64,000 nt of DNA, from assembly GCA_037355855.1 (NCBI GenBank), contig CM074758.1:3569001-3633000 (forward strand), given 5' to 3'. The notes below the pieces were generated by a model, which was not told the origin of the DNA, ran no database searches, and saw only the letters and a list, made by a program, of their open reading frames with translations. Shown one piece after another: positions 42,527 to 53,950 of the stretch; the first letter of the stretch is position 1, and the number at the start of each line of letters is the position of its first letter. A program made the translations under genes and the position numbers. Source of the DNA: Pseudo-nitzschia pungens. Its lineage: Eukaryota; Bacillariophyta; Bacillariophyceae; Bacillariales; Bacillariaceae.

Positions 42527-43026
42527 NNNNNNNNNNNNNNNNNNNNNNNNNNNNNNNNNNNNNNNNNNNNNNNNNNNNNNNNNNNNNNNNNNNNNNNNNN
42601 NNNNNNNNNNNNNNNNNNNNNNNNNNNNNNNNNNNNNNNNNNNNNNNNNNNNNNNNNNNNNNNNNNNNNNNNNNNNNNNNNNNNNNNNNNNNNNNNNNNN
42701 NNNNNNNNNNNNNNNNNNNNNNNNNNNNNNNNNNNNNNNNNNNNNNNNNNNNNNNNNNNNNNNNNNNNNNNNNNNNNNNNNNNNNNNNNNNNNNNNNNNN
42801 NNNNNNNNNNNNNNNNNNNNNNNNNNNNNNNNNNNNNNNNNNNNNNNNNNNNNNNNNNNNNNNNNNNNNNNNNNNNNNNNNNNNNNNNNNNNNNNNNNNN
42901 NNNNNNNNNNNNNNNNNNNNNNNNNNNNNNNNNNNNNNNNNNNNNNNNNNNNNNNNNNNNNNNNNNNNNNNNNNNNNNNNNNNNNNNNNNNNNNNNNNNN
43001 NNNNNNNNNNNNNNNNNNNNNNNNNN
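42527..43026. other. Assembly gap (500 N)
   Basis: Exactly 500 undetermined bases separate Gypsy-1 from the TIR element X1. The true distance and orientation across it are unknown. Confidence 1.
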
Positions 43027-43666
43027 ATTTGGAGCGAAGAGCAACGACGACTTCAGGGAGGACGAAGACGATCGAAGCGAGAAGCAACGAAGACTTCAAG
43101 GACGACGAAGACGAGGACGATCGAAACGAAGAGCGACGACGATTTCAAGGACGACGACTTCTTTTAACGAACCAAAATTTGTGTGTGCGTGTGTGAGAAA
43201 ATTGAACAGAGAATAAACAATTATTAGAGTAATATCAATATTTATCAAAAGAAAGACTCATATTTTGCTTCATAGTGTTTCAAAATTTTTTTTCATGGGG
43301 GTCGCGATTCCTGGGCTTCGGGTAATAATTGTGATTTTTGTGATGAATTTCTTGAGGGGTGTGATGGGAAATACTTTGTGTCGGGATGAGAAATCAATTT
43401 TTGGGAGTGAATTTCTGCAACAGTCTCATAATATATAATGATGGTAGGGTCGGTAATAATGAGTCAGATTGAAAAAAAATTTGGGTCGAGTTTGAATTTT
43501 TTTTTTTTTATTGTTTTTTCTCGTAATTGAGGTAGTAACTGGGTCGCGATTGGGGGTTGCGAATCGGGAGAGAGCTAGGAATCGAGCTACGTCAAAATGA
43601 GCCAGGAATAAATCGCGACCCCCCTAAATAAATTCTTGGGAGGGGTCGCGAAACAGTTTTCGGACG
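43027..43666 (-). mobile_element. X1: end of a TIR DNA element with TCGCGACC subterminal repeats
   Basis: Ends at 43666 with GGGTCGCGAAACAGTTTTCGGACG, the reverse of the terminus at 49777 and 59124. The inner sequence (GAATCGAGCTACGTCAAAATGAGCC, the TTGGGTCGAGTTTGAATTTT block and a GA-rich minisatellite at 43027-43140) matches X2 at 49777-50000 and 53362-53960 in inverse order. It therefore shows X2 without its piggyBac insertion. It interrupts Gypsy-2 at 43667. The other end is in the gap. Confidence 0.85.
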
Positions 43667-43667
43667 A

Positions 43668-45584
43668 GCCTTTCAAGAGATGAAAGCAATGATGGCAGCG
43701 GATGCGCTGAACACCTACCCAGATCTTAACAAGCCCTTTGAACTGTACACTGATGCCTCAGACCTACAATTAGGCGCTGCCATAATACAAGATGGCAAGC
43801 CCATTGCATACTGGTCCAAAAAACTATCTGATGCCCAGAAGAATTATACAACCATGGAGAAAGAACTCCTCGCCATAGTACTCTGCTGCAAAGAGTACAG
43901 AAAAATGCTACTTGGTGGTGTTATCAATGTATACACTGACCATAAAAACCTTACCTTCAGAACCTTATCGGTCCAACGAGTCCTCCGGTGGAGACTATTC
44001 CTTGAAGAATTTGGTGTCAACCTCACCTATGTTGAAGGTAAGAAGAATGTTCTTGCTGACGCCTTCTCCAGACTCCCCAGGATGGATCCACCTACTGAAG
44101 GGAAGAAAGCCCTTTCCAAGGGCACCTTAATCAATTTCTTGAAACTTGAAGTGCCCAAACAAGATGAAGAATTGTTTTTAGCAGAGTTCCCGAACCTCTT
44201 CCAGCACTTATGCAATGACGCAGACAGCGAACTACAAGCCTGCTTGCTGAATAATGAGTGCCTAGTCAACCTACCAAACAATCAAGACTTAAAATGCCCG
44301 GTGAACTATTCCAATATATATCTACATCAGCAAAAGGACCCGACTATCAAGTTCAAGATCCAATCCAAAACCTTCTTCTACCAAGAATCAGAAGGTAACA
44401 ACATCCTCTGCCATGTCAACCAATCCACTCCAGACAACTGGAGAATCTACATACCAAGCTCTCTCGCAAATGATACCATTCGATGGTACCATCTCCTGTT
44501 GGGTCATTGTGGATCCACCAGGTTGTATCAAACTATCTCCTCAAGATTCTACATCGACAATCTATCCAATCTTTGCAAGACTTACATATGCCCGGACAGC
44601 TGCATCAAATACAAGAACCAGCACTCCAAGTATGGGAAGTTGCCACCGAAAGAAGCCCCATTGTCGCCCTTCAACGAGGTACATGTTGATCTCATAGGCC
44701 CCTGGAAAATTACAGCCCAAGGCAAGAACTATAACTTCAAGGCGCTCACTTGCATTGATCCAGTCACTAACCTTCTCGAAATCATCAGAATCAGAGACAA
44801 CAAGTCATCTCAGCATGTATCAGACCAGTTCAGGAACTGTTGGCTCTCAAGGTATCCAAGACCCATCAGGTGTGTTCATGACAATGGTGGAGAATTTCTA
44901 GGATCTGAATTCCAAACCACACTCAACCAATATGGAATTTAGGCCATTCCTACCACTGTAAAGAATCCCCAATCTAACGCCATCTGCGAACGGGTCCATC
45001 ATACAGTTGCTGATATCCTCCGAGTCCTGGTACATGTCAATCCTCCTCAAGCTAATACCAGAGCCAGTCAGCTCATGGATAATGCGCTTGCGACTTGCAT
45101 GCATGCCTCCAGATGTGCAGTGAATGCCTCCTTACAAGCCTCTCCAGGATCCCTAGTGTTCAATCGAGACATGCTAATTGACCTGCCACTAACTTCGAAC
45201 CTACTAGCCCTGCAGCAGCTCCGACAACAGGGGATTAACAAGAATCTTCTTAGAGATAATGCCAAGAGAATCAATCATACCTTCCAAGTCAATGACAAGG
45301 TATGGATCCAAGAACCAGATCCGGACAAACTTCAACCCAGGAAGACCGGTCCCTTTCCAATCACACAAGTCAATCCGAATGGAACTGTAAAACTGCAAAG
45401 AACTCCCTCAGTGGTGGAAACAGTGAACATCCGGAAGTTAACGCCGTATCGGGAGCCGAATCAGTCAGAACCTACAGTAAGTGAACAAACGAATCAGTCA
45501 GAGTCTACGCCGACTGAATCTGCAGATATTGAATTGAGCCAATCAAATGACTCGGACTGCTCCATGAGTCACTGGTCGGCTTAA
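43668..45584 (+). pseudogene. Gypsy-2 pol: RNase H and integrase with one stop
   Basis: RNase H: YTDASDLQLGAAIIQDGKPI, TTMEKELLAIVLCCKEYRKM, VYTDHKNLTF and GKKNVLADAFSRL. Integrase: zinc-binding YHLLLGHCGSTR...CKTYICPDSC, then HVDLIGPWKI (first Asp), CVHDNGGEFLGSEF (second Asp) and NPQSNAICERVH (Glu). All three catalytic acids are present, but TAG at 44940-44942 falls between the second Asp and the Glu. The frame continues unchanged to 45584 with KVWIQEPDPDKLQPRKTGPF and VVETVNIRKLTPYRE. One base change separates it from an open frame. Confidence 0.88.
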
Positions 45585-45614
45585 CTGTGGGATTCGTCCA
45601 ATCATGAGGCACTA

Positions 45615-45929
45615 TGTAACATGCTAGCGTAGGCTAGTAGTTACGAATTAATAATTAACCGAATCCCACATGGGATTCAATCGGTACATATATATATGAT
45701 ATACATGTACGGACATCCGGTATATATGAACAGGCATACAGAAGAGAGCGATCGTACGATTAAGGTTACATACAGAATATATGTTATATACAGGGATGCA
45801 GATTATATAAAGAGATCGCGATGACCTCATCGCTCATTATTTCCTCTCTTTAATTTCAATCCCATCTCGTAAAGTGAAATAACACACAATTATTCATACT
45901 ACTCCGAATTTCTACCTTAGAGTGTTACA
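45615..45929 (+). repeat. 3' LTR of Gypsy-2
   Basis: TGTAACATGC...GAGTGTTACA, 315 bp, with terminal inverted bases TGTAACA/TGTTACA. It is AT-rich with a candidate TATA segment (TTATATAAAGAG, 45804-45815). LINE sequence starts at 45930. The 5' LTR is not in the window, so the target duplication cannot be checked. Confidence 0.82.
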
Positions 45930-48900
45930 TTGGAAGCCTTGAGTTGAGAGCCAAAAGACTGAGACTGGGACTGCATGTGAGCAATCTGTGCTTCCTCATT
46001 GCCATCCATGGAGATAAAAACCCCAAGGGTCTTGTCAGCATGGTCAACTTCAAACCGATCCAGGGTAGCTCGATTGCCATTCTTGTCAGCAACAGAGAAG
46101 TCACCAGGCATGTCAGCAATTGAGCGATAGTCCCAACCGGATCCATTCCATTTGAAATCAATCAAATAACAGAAGGATTTGGCAGGTTCAATAGCACCAC
46201 CAGTGGCAATAATCCCACCGGCCCATCGGTCAAGAGCTCCCTGAAAGTCAACAGCCAATTCCTCACCAGATGTGGAGGAATCAGAGCCAGCACAAAACAA
46301 ATCTGTGTCATCCAAAAAGGCAAAACCCACAAGAGAGACCAGTTGCAGTGACAATGAAGTGAGAAGATGGACACCATGCCCAGCCTGTTGCATCATTCGG
46401 AAGACAATTGTTGACACCAAAGCCCAAAGAGTTGGACCAATACCATTGCCTTGGCCACAACCACTGAGAGGAACAGGTTCATCACCATACACAGGGCCGG
46501 AACGACCAAAACCAGTTTTGATGTGGTGCTTGGCATGTTGCAAAGTAGACAGAAGTACTTCACACACATGTGCGGGAACCCCAAAGCTCTGGAGGGTGAG
46601 ACCTGCAATCGGATGAGAGATCCTATCATAACAGCCCTTGGCATCATTCATAGCAACAGCACCGGATCTGCGCTTCTGCCGCAACACATCACATATGAGC
46701 TTCTTGTTCAGGCAGGTGTTGATGGCCTTGTGGTGTTTCCTGCTTCCATGTTGATCGACAGCCACTGCATTGGCAAGTTCAGCATAGGCAAGAATGCGTC
46801 TGCCAATCATCTTGTTGTTGATTTGGAACTCAGGAGACATCAACTGAATAAGCCTCATCTTATCCACTCTATATTCACCAGGTTTCTTGAAGATCTCAAC
46901 ATCAGTGATGACCTGCCAAGCAGAAGGAGAGAAGCCAACAATCAATGGGGCGGATCTCAGGAGAGTGTCAAACTTGTTCAACTGGGGATCAAGGGCAAAA
47001 GCCTTGTGGTGTGCAAAGCTCAAACAAGAAGGTTCACTGGCTGTGCGTTCCCTCTGGCATTTCCAGGCAGCAGCATTGTCAGCTGGACACACTGAATAGT
47101 CAAAGGGGGGCAAACTCAGTATAGAGTCAGGGACTTGGAGACAAGAAAGAAATTCAGAAAGGTATTTGTCAGTGGCAGGAGGAGGATTATATGTGCCATC
47201 AAGAACATGAGTAGCAGCATGGGCAGTGCCTAGATATCCAAAATCTTGAATGAAGGAGGGATGCATGGAAGGAGTGCCAAGACACTGCTGTTGACGCCGG
47301 ACATTGGATTCAGCCATAGCTGGTACCATAGTAGACTGAGACTCCAAGACCTGTTCAACACCATCATGGCCAACTGCAATAGCTCGCAAGACTGCTGACT
47401 TGTTGACACGTCCCCGAATAGACCGAGCAGCGAGGCCAAGCTCTCTTTGAAGCCGTTCCCTGCGCATCCTGGCACGGATCTGGGAAGCATTCTGGTTGTG
47501 AGGCTTGCCTTCAGCAAGAAGTGCATCCACCAGGCCTTGATTGAAGGAGTCTCTCCATGAGGGGGCCAATTTCTTCACTGCCCGGTATTGCCTGTAAGCT
47601 TGTTTCAGGTGGAGGAGAGCACCGGAAAGATCACTGTGTTCCCCTTTGTAAAGAGAAAGCTTGCAAGCCAGCCTTTTCAAAACAGTATGACTGGTGGACA
47701 CACCCTGTCTCAGCTTAACAACACGCCTCCAAAAGTCAATTGTATCACGATAGACTTGCAGCTTTGGTGACCATGGAACCAAACCAGCTCTAGTGTGGCA
47801 GAGGTTTTGTTCAACAGAGAGCCTGAGAGAGGTGGAGGTTTCATGGAGTACTTCATATGTGGTGATGAGATCAGCGCGCACAGAAATATCCCCAGACTGA
47901 AACTGAGCCAGTAGGTGCTCCAGCTTAGCTTGGAGAGAAAACACTCCAGCCTTGAGAAAGCTGTGCCTCACACGCTTGAAATACCGTTGGCGTAAATGAG
48001 GGTGGGAGGACTGGAGTTTGGAATGAGAGAAGCTCACAGGAGGTGGCAGATGTTTGCCCATGAGGCTGCAATTACAGACTTCAATCCAAAGCAGTCTGTG
48101 GTCAGATTCCATACCATGGGCACCACCAAAGGGACAATACCCAGCCCTGAGAACATCAACATTCTCAGAGACCCAAATGGCATCAATTGGTGTTCTGGTA
48201 GTGTTTCTGTTGTGGGTGGCAGGTGGAGAAGACTGACTATGAAGGGTAAGAATGGCCTCTCTGAAACCAAGAGCCTTGAGCTCAAAGGATAAGCCATCAG
48301 TCCGAACATCAGCATTTTGATCAATCCCAAGAATGATCTTATCCCCTGCCCCCATACAAGCTTGAAGGGCAGCAGTCAAATCCCTGTGAAAAAGAATGCA
48401 TGGATTGGGACTGAAAAGATTTTCAGCTGCTTGAAAGTAGCGGTACTGTTGATTCCAGACTGAGCCAAGATCCCTATCATTTTCAACAGGGCAGTAGGCA
48501 GAAAACATGGTGACAGTGTAGCCATTCCTGCCCTGAAACTTGACAAAGGACCATCTTCCAAGACCAGACGGATCAGCCCCATGAGCAACCTTGTGGGAAC
48601 TGAACAATTGGTCAATGGTAAAACCTGTGCCTCCAGGCTGAAGCCATGTGCAGTCAGAAGCCTTATGCTTGTTGTTGGCAAGATAGGAAAAACTTGAAGG
48701 ACAGACATTCTTCATGCGCCGATTGAAAAGATCACAGGGCAGGAGTTTGGATTCATTCAAACAATGCTCAGCAAAAAGCGCCACACTGGCGTTGCTCTTG
48801 ACAAATTGACGGGAGTTGTGCCTGGACCTGGACATAAAAGCAGCTCTACGCTGAGGCCCAATGTTTTGGAAGGTGATGATGGTGGAATTAGATGATGGAG

Positions 48901-49087
48901 CTTGAGGAAAAGGATGGCCAAAACTATCAGAATCCTTAGCAGCAAGAGAGTCTCCATGAAGATTTAATTGGACAAAATGAGAAACAGGTGAAGAGTCGGA
49001 GGGGGAAAAGGGAGAAACAGGAGAAGCATTGATGGGATTTGGAGTGGAAGGCATCCCATCAGACCCCATACCAGAAAACCTAACCAT
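45930..49087 (-). CDS. LINE-C ORF2: intact endonuclease and RT, C-terminus missing
   Basis: From ATG 49087 (MVRFSGMGSDGMPSTPNPIN) the frame stays open to the Gypsy-2 junction. Endonuclease: GIDQNADV, RTPIDAIWVSENVDV, MESDHRLLWIEV. RT: MNDAKGCYDRI, LSGCGQGNGIGPTLWAL, FLDDTDLF (LINE-B has FMDD). The RNase H and CCHC parts were lost to the Gypsy insertion. It reads through the places where LINE-B has TAG (IGPQRRAAF) and TAA (DGTYNPP), confirming those are lesions. The last few residues come from the LTR. It would nick DNA and copy RNA if expressed, but lacks a 3' end for its own mobility. Confidence 0.88.
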
Positions 49088-49776
49088 GATCAGAAGGAAA
49101 CCGAGTCTGTCGCACGGTTGAAAAGGTTGCCGGATCGGACTTGGTAGAGGCATTGGCATGGCTCAAATCACTGACACTAGCATCAGTGTTAGGAGAAAAG
49201 GCAATGGCAGCCAAACCAACCTGCAAAGAAGAGGCCACTTCATCCCCAACACCAGGTTTGTCTACAGGCTGGTCAGCATGATCCTCAGTAGGGGAATCAC
49301 CAGGCAAAGAGGTAGAGGGAGATGCACCATCTGCAGAACCCTGAGTAGTTGCAGCTGGAGCAGCAGTAGTTGGAGCCTGAGCGGCAGTGAGGTTAGAGGT
49401 ACCAGTGGCTAGAGTATCCATGGATTGGGAATCATCAAATCCACCACCACCACTGTCAGCACGTGCTTGGAGGTTGAAGTGCAAATCCAGATCAAAAGTT
49501 AGGTCTGGAGCAAGGTCAACTGACAAATCATCATCAACAAATTCCCAATCCCTTGCATCACCATCACCAAAAAAGGGAAGAGAGTCATCCTGTATCTGGT
49601 CAGCAGCAGGAGCAGTCTCCACAACACATTTGGCAGTTTCATCCCAGTGAAAGGCTTCCATTTCAGTCAAGCACTCAGAAGAGAACCACTGGCGAACACA
49701 GGAACCGTACTGTGCTTCCAAAAAAATAGGCAGGAAAGACAACATGGCCGTGGCTTCAGCCTTGGTGGTGGTGTTG
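49080..49776 (-). pseudogene. LINE-C ORF1, C-terminal remnant
   Basis: Reads SFLPIFLEAQYGSCVRQWFS ... TRFPSDHG then TAG (49080-49082). It overlaps the ORF2 ATG by ATGGTTAG, exactly as in LINE-B. The tail has diverged (Thr/Ala-rich, DGASPSTSLPGDSPTEDHAD) from those of LINE-A and LINE-B. It is truncated at the X2 insertion (49777). Confidence 0.88.
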
Positions 49777-50000
49777 CGTCCGAAAACTGGTTCGCGACCC
49801 CTCCCAACAATTTATTTAGGGGGGTCGCGATTTATTCCTGGCTCATTTTGACGTAGCTCGATTCCTAGCTCTCTCCCGATTCGCAACCCCAATCGCGACC
49901 CAGTTACTACCTCAATTATGAGAAAAAAAAATAAAATTCAAACTCGACCCAAATTTTTTTTCAATCTGACTCATTATTACCGACCCTACCATCATTATAT

Positions 50001-53000
50001 CCCTTAATCGGAGTGGGTCACTATAGTGACCTTACCCCCCATTACTGGGAGGGCTTCTGGCAATCTTGTAATCCACTTTTAGCTCAAAGCACTGTTATAT
50101 TCGTATTCTACATAAAATTTTGGTTAATAAAGAACTATCCCAGAGGTCCTGGTCTCTGAAACTGACTCCAGCAGCAGATACCCAAATATTCGAAGCGCGC
50201 TTCGAATTTTTCCATTAACCGTATCGATCGACCATGACAACCATGGTGGATCCATGTACATTGCCTCCCAACAATACTCCAAGGGAAAACCAAGTAGATA
50301 GTCCTCTTCCTCTACCTCCTAGGGACAATCCACAAGAAACGCGGACCAATTCGCCCAAAAATCAAGGAAATACGGACCTATCTTGTAAATCGGTGCCGTT
50401 CCCTTCGACCGAATTGGCCGGTGGAGCCACTAAAGTGACCATGGAGAGTTCTGAAGATGTCGGAAACAATAGGGAAGAGTCCGGATCCCTCCCTACATGC
50501 AATAGGAACAATCATGAAGGAGAAGTAGAAGTGGATTTGGGCAAAAAACAAGGAGATACGAATTTTTCAAGCAACAGGGACATTTCAGAGAAAAACACCC
50601 ATTTTGACGCTGCGCAGATGCCACCACCTCCACCCTTTGGAACTCCACCACCTGTACCACAACAGATCGAATTAAGCACAACAAATAGTCCAGAAATGAA
50701 TAATCCAGTGGCATTCAGTGGTAGGTCTGAGAGGGCACAAGAGGAGAAATTTGAAAGAGGGTATGATTCGGATGATGGAATCGGTCCCTTCTATGACGCT
50801 GTTCAAGATGAGCTTCAGGAAAATGAGGATGAGCAAGAGGATTTCTTTGATATACCAGTTGGGGATAAGGCGGACGAGTCTCCACCAGTTGAGGAGCCCA
50901 AAGAGAAGGATGCTAGTAGCAACACACAGCAAACAACAAGTGCGCAACAGATTAGTGTCGATGCAGTCAAAAAATTGTCCAAAAAAGATCTAATAGCTCA
51001 TCTGAAAGCCAGGGGACGCCCTATCTATGGAGCCAAAGCGTTACTCCAGGAACGATTGAGACAAGCAATAATCGATCGACTCCCTGTATCTGTTCTTGAC
51101 ACAGCAGGAGGAGAAGCAACAAACAAAGCATCAGGAGCAAAGAGGAAGAAGAACAACAAGACGACAAAGACTTCCCTCCCTGATACGGCGTACTGGAGAG
51201 AGCTCCTTCCTAATACTACTCCTGTAAACGAGCCAGCAAATCCAACATTCAAGAACAGTAGAGCTCCTACAGTTCCAGAGGAGTTTGCAGACTTCATTCC
51301 TATCAAGCATGATTTTACAGAGACGTTTGACGTCCCCGTCTTTCCGGGGAAGAAAACAACATATCTCTTAGATCGACGCGGCAATATCCGGAAGAATGCT
51401 GAAGGCAAGCCCTTAACAGAAGAGCATGTTCGCGTCAAGGGATGTGTGGATCCTTCATTTGCCAAGAAACACAAACTTACATCTAATTCTATGCCTTACG
51501 ACTTCATTGAACCCTTCTTTCCCTTCTGTGCAACAAAGGGGGCAAAAGATAGTTTCAGTTTTGAAGATATTGCCACATGGTCCAACATCAAAGCTACCAT
51601 TGCAGGAGCTGGTATCAGCCAATACAAGGACTACAAACCCTTCGACGCAAAAGAGATAAGGCAACACTTTGGTCTTTACATCTTTCATGGACTCTCCCCT
51701 TCTCCGCGGATCGAAATGAAGTTTCGTCCGCAGGCGTCCGATCCAGTTAATGGCAACGATTTCATCTACAAAAGCTTCGGTTGCAATGCAGAGAGGCGCC
51801 ATAGACACTTTAAGACCTTCCTTGCTTGCCAGGACCCAAGGATCTTCCCTCCAGAGAGATCGAAGAAGCCAAACTGGAAGATATGGCGGTTGCTGAAGTT
51901 TATGAACAGGATATTTCCAGAGGCGTGGCAGCTTGGTCCTGGTATTTCTGTCGATGAAATGACAATGGGATTCCAGGGGAACCATCCTGATAAGCGACGT
52001 ATCACTTACAAGAATGCTGGAGATGGCTTTCAAGCAGACGCGTTGTGTGATGCAGGATACTGCTATCAGTTCTTTATGCGAAACAATCCGGCGCCAGAGA
52101 AGTACAGGAGGCAAGGTCTATCCCCTCTTCATTCACGAACGATGACGCTCTTCGATACGTTGAAGGATAGATATCACCGGTGTGGAATGGATAACTTGTA
52201 CAACTCTGTTCCTTTTTGCAGAGCAGCAGCGAATCACACCAATAAAGTCTTATGCCATGGCGTTACAAGGAAAGGTGGTCGTGGTCTCCCTGACTGTGTG
52301 ATTCAAGATGAGATTGTAAACGCGAAGCAAGCGCACGCTGTCCGCGGCACAGTTAAGGCTGCAGTGCTGGAGGGGGATCCATTAGCAAAGAACTTGATCG
52401 TGTCAAGTGTTTATGATACCAAACCAGTGCACTACATCACAATGGTAGCTGAACAGATCAAGTGGGTGGTGAAAGAAAAGCCAGTTTACAATGTAGACAC
52501 GATGAAAACAGAGAAGCTGAAATTCCTCCGTATGAACTACATCGACAAGTACAATAATGAAATGGGTGGCGTTGATATTGCAGACCAGTTACGAGAGACG
52601 TACCAACTACAAACATGGTTGAGGAATCGAAAATGGTGGTGGTCTATTATGTTCTGGGGATTAGGCGTCTGTTTAACAAACGCTTACAAAGTGTATCAGA
52701 GCGTCAACGAGTCAGAGGGTATTTCGAAGAAGGATTTAATGTCACAGTATGAGTTTCGAAGATCAATTGCCTTGTATTGGATCGATCCAGAAGGCACTGT
52801 TGCAAGGGACACCGGCTTTGTTGCTGACTTTGCAATTGCAAGGAAGAGCAGGAAGTTTGATTCCTCTCCAGCAGTGTCATCACTATCGAGCATGTCTGTC
52901 CAGTCAGCGTTCTCGAAAGAGTCTGCTCGTGCTCACCGCGTCACCGATAAATCGCTTGCTCCAAATGGACACTATCAGCGTCGATACAACATCATGTTGG

Positions 53001-53361
53001 ATCATATGCCTGAAAAAGCCCATGCAAACAATGCCAAGTGTGCCATCCACCAGTGGGCAGCTGGATTGCAAAAGAGAGCTCAAATACTCCACTGCAAATC
53101 CTGTAATATCAACCTCTGCAGCGATTGCTACAAATTGTTCCACAACGAGGTGGACCTTGTCAGCCACAAAGAGCGATTGAAGAAACGCTTCAAGCGAGAG
53201 CACTCTAGTGTATGATGTAGTATGAGTAGTAGCTTTGATGTTGTTTGCATTGGTTTACTATCTTATTTGATACCTTATCGGTTTGTTTTAGTAGTATTAT
53301 TAGTGATTTTCGGGCATTTTTTAAGGTCACAGGATTAACCTTAATTTACTCCAATTAAGGG
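50001..53361 (+). mobile_element. piggyBac element, apparently complete (3,361 bp)
   Basis: Ends CCCTTAATCGGAGT (50001-50014) and ACTCCAATTAAGGG (53348-53361) are inverted repeats with one mismatch, starting CCC as in piggyBac. Flanks are ATAT on both sides (49997-50000, 53362-53365). Related X1 lacks the element here (CATTATATATTATGAG). A perfect palindrome GGTCACTATAGTGACC (50016-50031) and an inverse AAGGTCAC (53321-53328) are subterminal. Confidence 0.92.
50234..53215 (+). CDS. piggyBac transposase, full length and open
   Basis: 993 residues from ATG 50234. The N-terminus is disordered and acidic. A SAP-like helix pair lies at about 244-280 (VKKLSKKDLIAHLKARGRPI). The DDE_Tnp_1_7 core holds the three catalytic Asp in SVDEMTMGF (D574), GMDNLYNS (D653) and NEMGGVDIADQ (D781). 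A C-terminal Cys/His finger lies at about 936-978 (CAIHQWA...CKSCNINLCSDCYKLFH), which in this family binds the element ends. It cuts and pastes the element, acting in the nucleus. It is the only transposase in the window with a complete frame, both ends and all catalytic residues. The N-terminal part before residue 300 is longer than in the insect protein. Confidence 0.95.
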   Translation: MTTMVDPCTLPPNNTPRENQVDSPLPLPPRDNPQETRTNSPKNQGNTDLSCKSVPFPSTELAGGATKVTMESSEDVGNNREESGSLPTCNRNNHEGEVEVDLGKKQGDTNFSSNRDISEKNTHFDAAQMPPPPPFGTPPPVPQQIELSTTNSPEMNNPVAFSGRSERAQEEKFERGYDSDDGIGPFYDAVQDELQENEDEQEDFFDIPVGDKADESPPVEEPKEKDASSNTQQTTSAQQISVDAVKKLSKKDLIAHLKARGRPIYGAKALLQERLRQAIIDRLPVSVLDTAGGEATNKASGAKRKKNNKTTKTSLPDTAYWRELLPNTTPVNEPANPTFKNSRAPTVPEEFADFIPIKHDFTETFDVPVFPGKKTTYLLDRRGNIRKNAEGKPLTEEHVRVKGCVDPSFAKKHKLTSNSMPYDFIEPFFPFCATKGAKDSFSFEDIATWSNIKATIAGAGISQYKDYKPFDAKEIRQHFGLYIFHGLSPSPRIEMKFRPQASDPVNGNDFIYKSFGCNAERRHRHFKTFLACQDPRIFPPERSKKPNWKIWRLLKFMNRIFPEAWQLGPGISVDEMTMGFQGNHPDKRRITYKNAGDGFQADALCDAGYCYQFFMRNNPAPEKYRRQGLSPLHSRTMTLFDTLKDRYHRCGMDNLYNSVPFCRAAANHTNKVLCHGVTRKGGRGLPDCVIQDEIVNAKQAHAVRGTVKAAVLEGDPLAKNLIVSSVYDTKPVHYITMVAEQIKWVVKEKPVYNVDTMKTEKLKFLRMNYIDKYNNEMGGVDIADQLRETYQLQTWLRNRKWWWSIMFWGLGVCLTNAYKVYQSVNESEGISKKDLMSQYEFRRSIALYWIDPEGTVARDTGFVADFAIARKSRKFDSSPAVSSLSSMSVQSAFSKESARAHRVTDKSLAPNGHYQRRYNIMLDHMPEKAHANNAKCAIHQWAAGLQKRAQILHCKSCNINLCSDCYKLFHNEVDLVSHKERLKKRFKREHSSV

Positions 53362-53639
53362 ATATAATGAGACTGTTGCAGAAATTCACTCCCAAAAATT
53401 GATTTCTCATCCCGACACAAAGTATTTCCCATCACACCCCTCAAGAAATTCATCACAAAAATCACAATTATTACCCGAAGCCCAGGAATCGCGACCCCCA
53501 TGAAAAAAAATTTTGAAACACTATGATGCAAAATATAAGTCTTTCTTTTGATAAATATTGATATTACTCTAATAATTGTTTATTCTCTGTTCAATTTTCT
53601 CACACACGCACACACAAATTTTGGTTCGTTAAAAGAAGT

Positions 53640-53950
53640 CGTTGTCCTTGAAATCGTCGTCGCTCTTTGTTTCGATCGTCCTTGTCTTCGTCGTCCTTGA
53701 AGTCGTCGTTGCTTCTCGCTTCGATCGTCTTCGTCCTCCCTGAAGTCGTCGTTGCTCTTTGCTCCGATTGCCTTCCTCTTCGTCCTCCTCCCTGAAATCG
53801 TCGTCCTCTCTGAAATTGTCGTTGCTCTTCGCTTTGATTGTCTTCGTTGTCCTCTCTGAAATCGTCGTTGCTCTTCGCTTCGATCGTCTTCGTCGTCCTT
53901 GAAATCGTCGTTGCTCTTTGCTCCGATCGTCTTCGTCCTCATGCACACCA
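53640..53950. repeat. TC/GA-rich minisatellite in X2
   Basis: Degenerate units around GAAATCGTCGTTGCTCTTCGCTTCGATCGTCTTCGTCGTCC, about 60 bp, five to six copies; the inverse of 43027-43140 in X1. Several minus-strand frames are open (SNDDFKDDEDDRSEEQRR), which follows from the repeat and is not evidence for a gene. Confidence 0.75.

Larger units (their letters stand above)
43667..45929 (+). mobile_element. Gypsy-2: 3' half of a Ty3/Gypsy element with 3' LTR
   Basis: It starts inside pol (AFQEMKAMMAADALNTYPDL), where X1 was inserted, and ends with a 315-bp LTR. It is itself inserted in LINE-C, whose ORF2 stops abruptly at 45930. Confidence 0.88.
45930..49776 (-). mobile_element. LINE-C: LINE fragment with open ORF2, cut at both sides
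   Basis: Same family as LINE-A and LINE-B. The plus-strand left end is cut by the Gypsy-2 LTR (45929) and the right end by the TIR element X2 (49777). It contains the last 233 codons of ORF1 and the first about 1,050 codons of ORF2. Confidence 0.92.
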
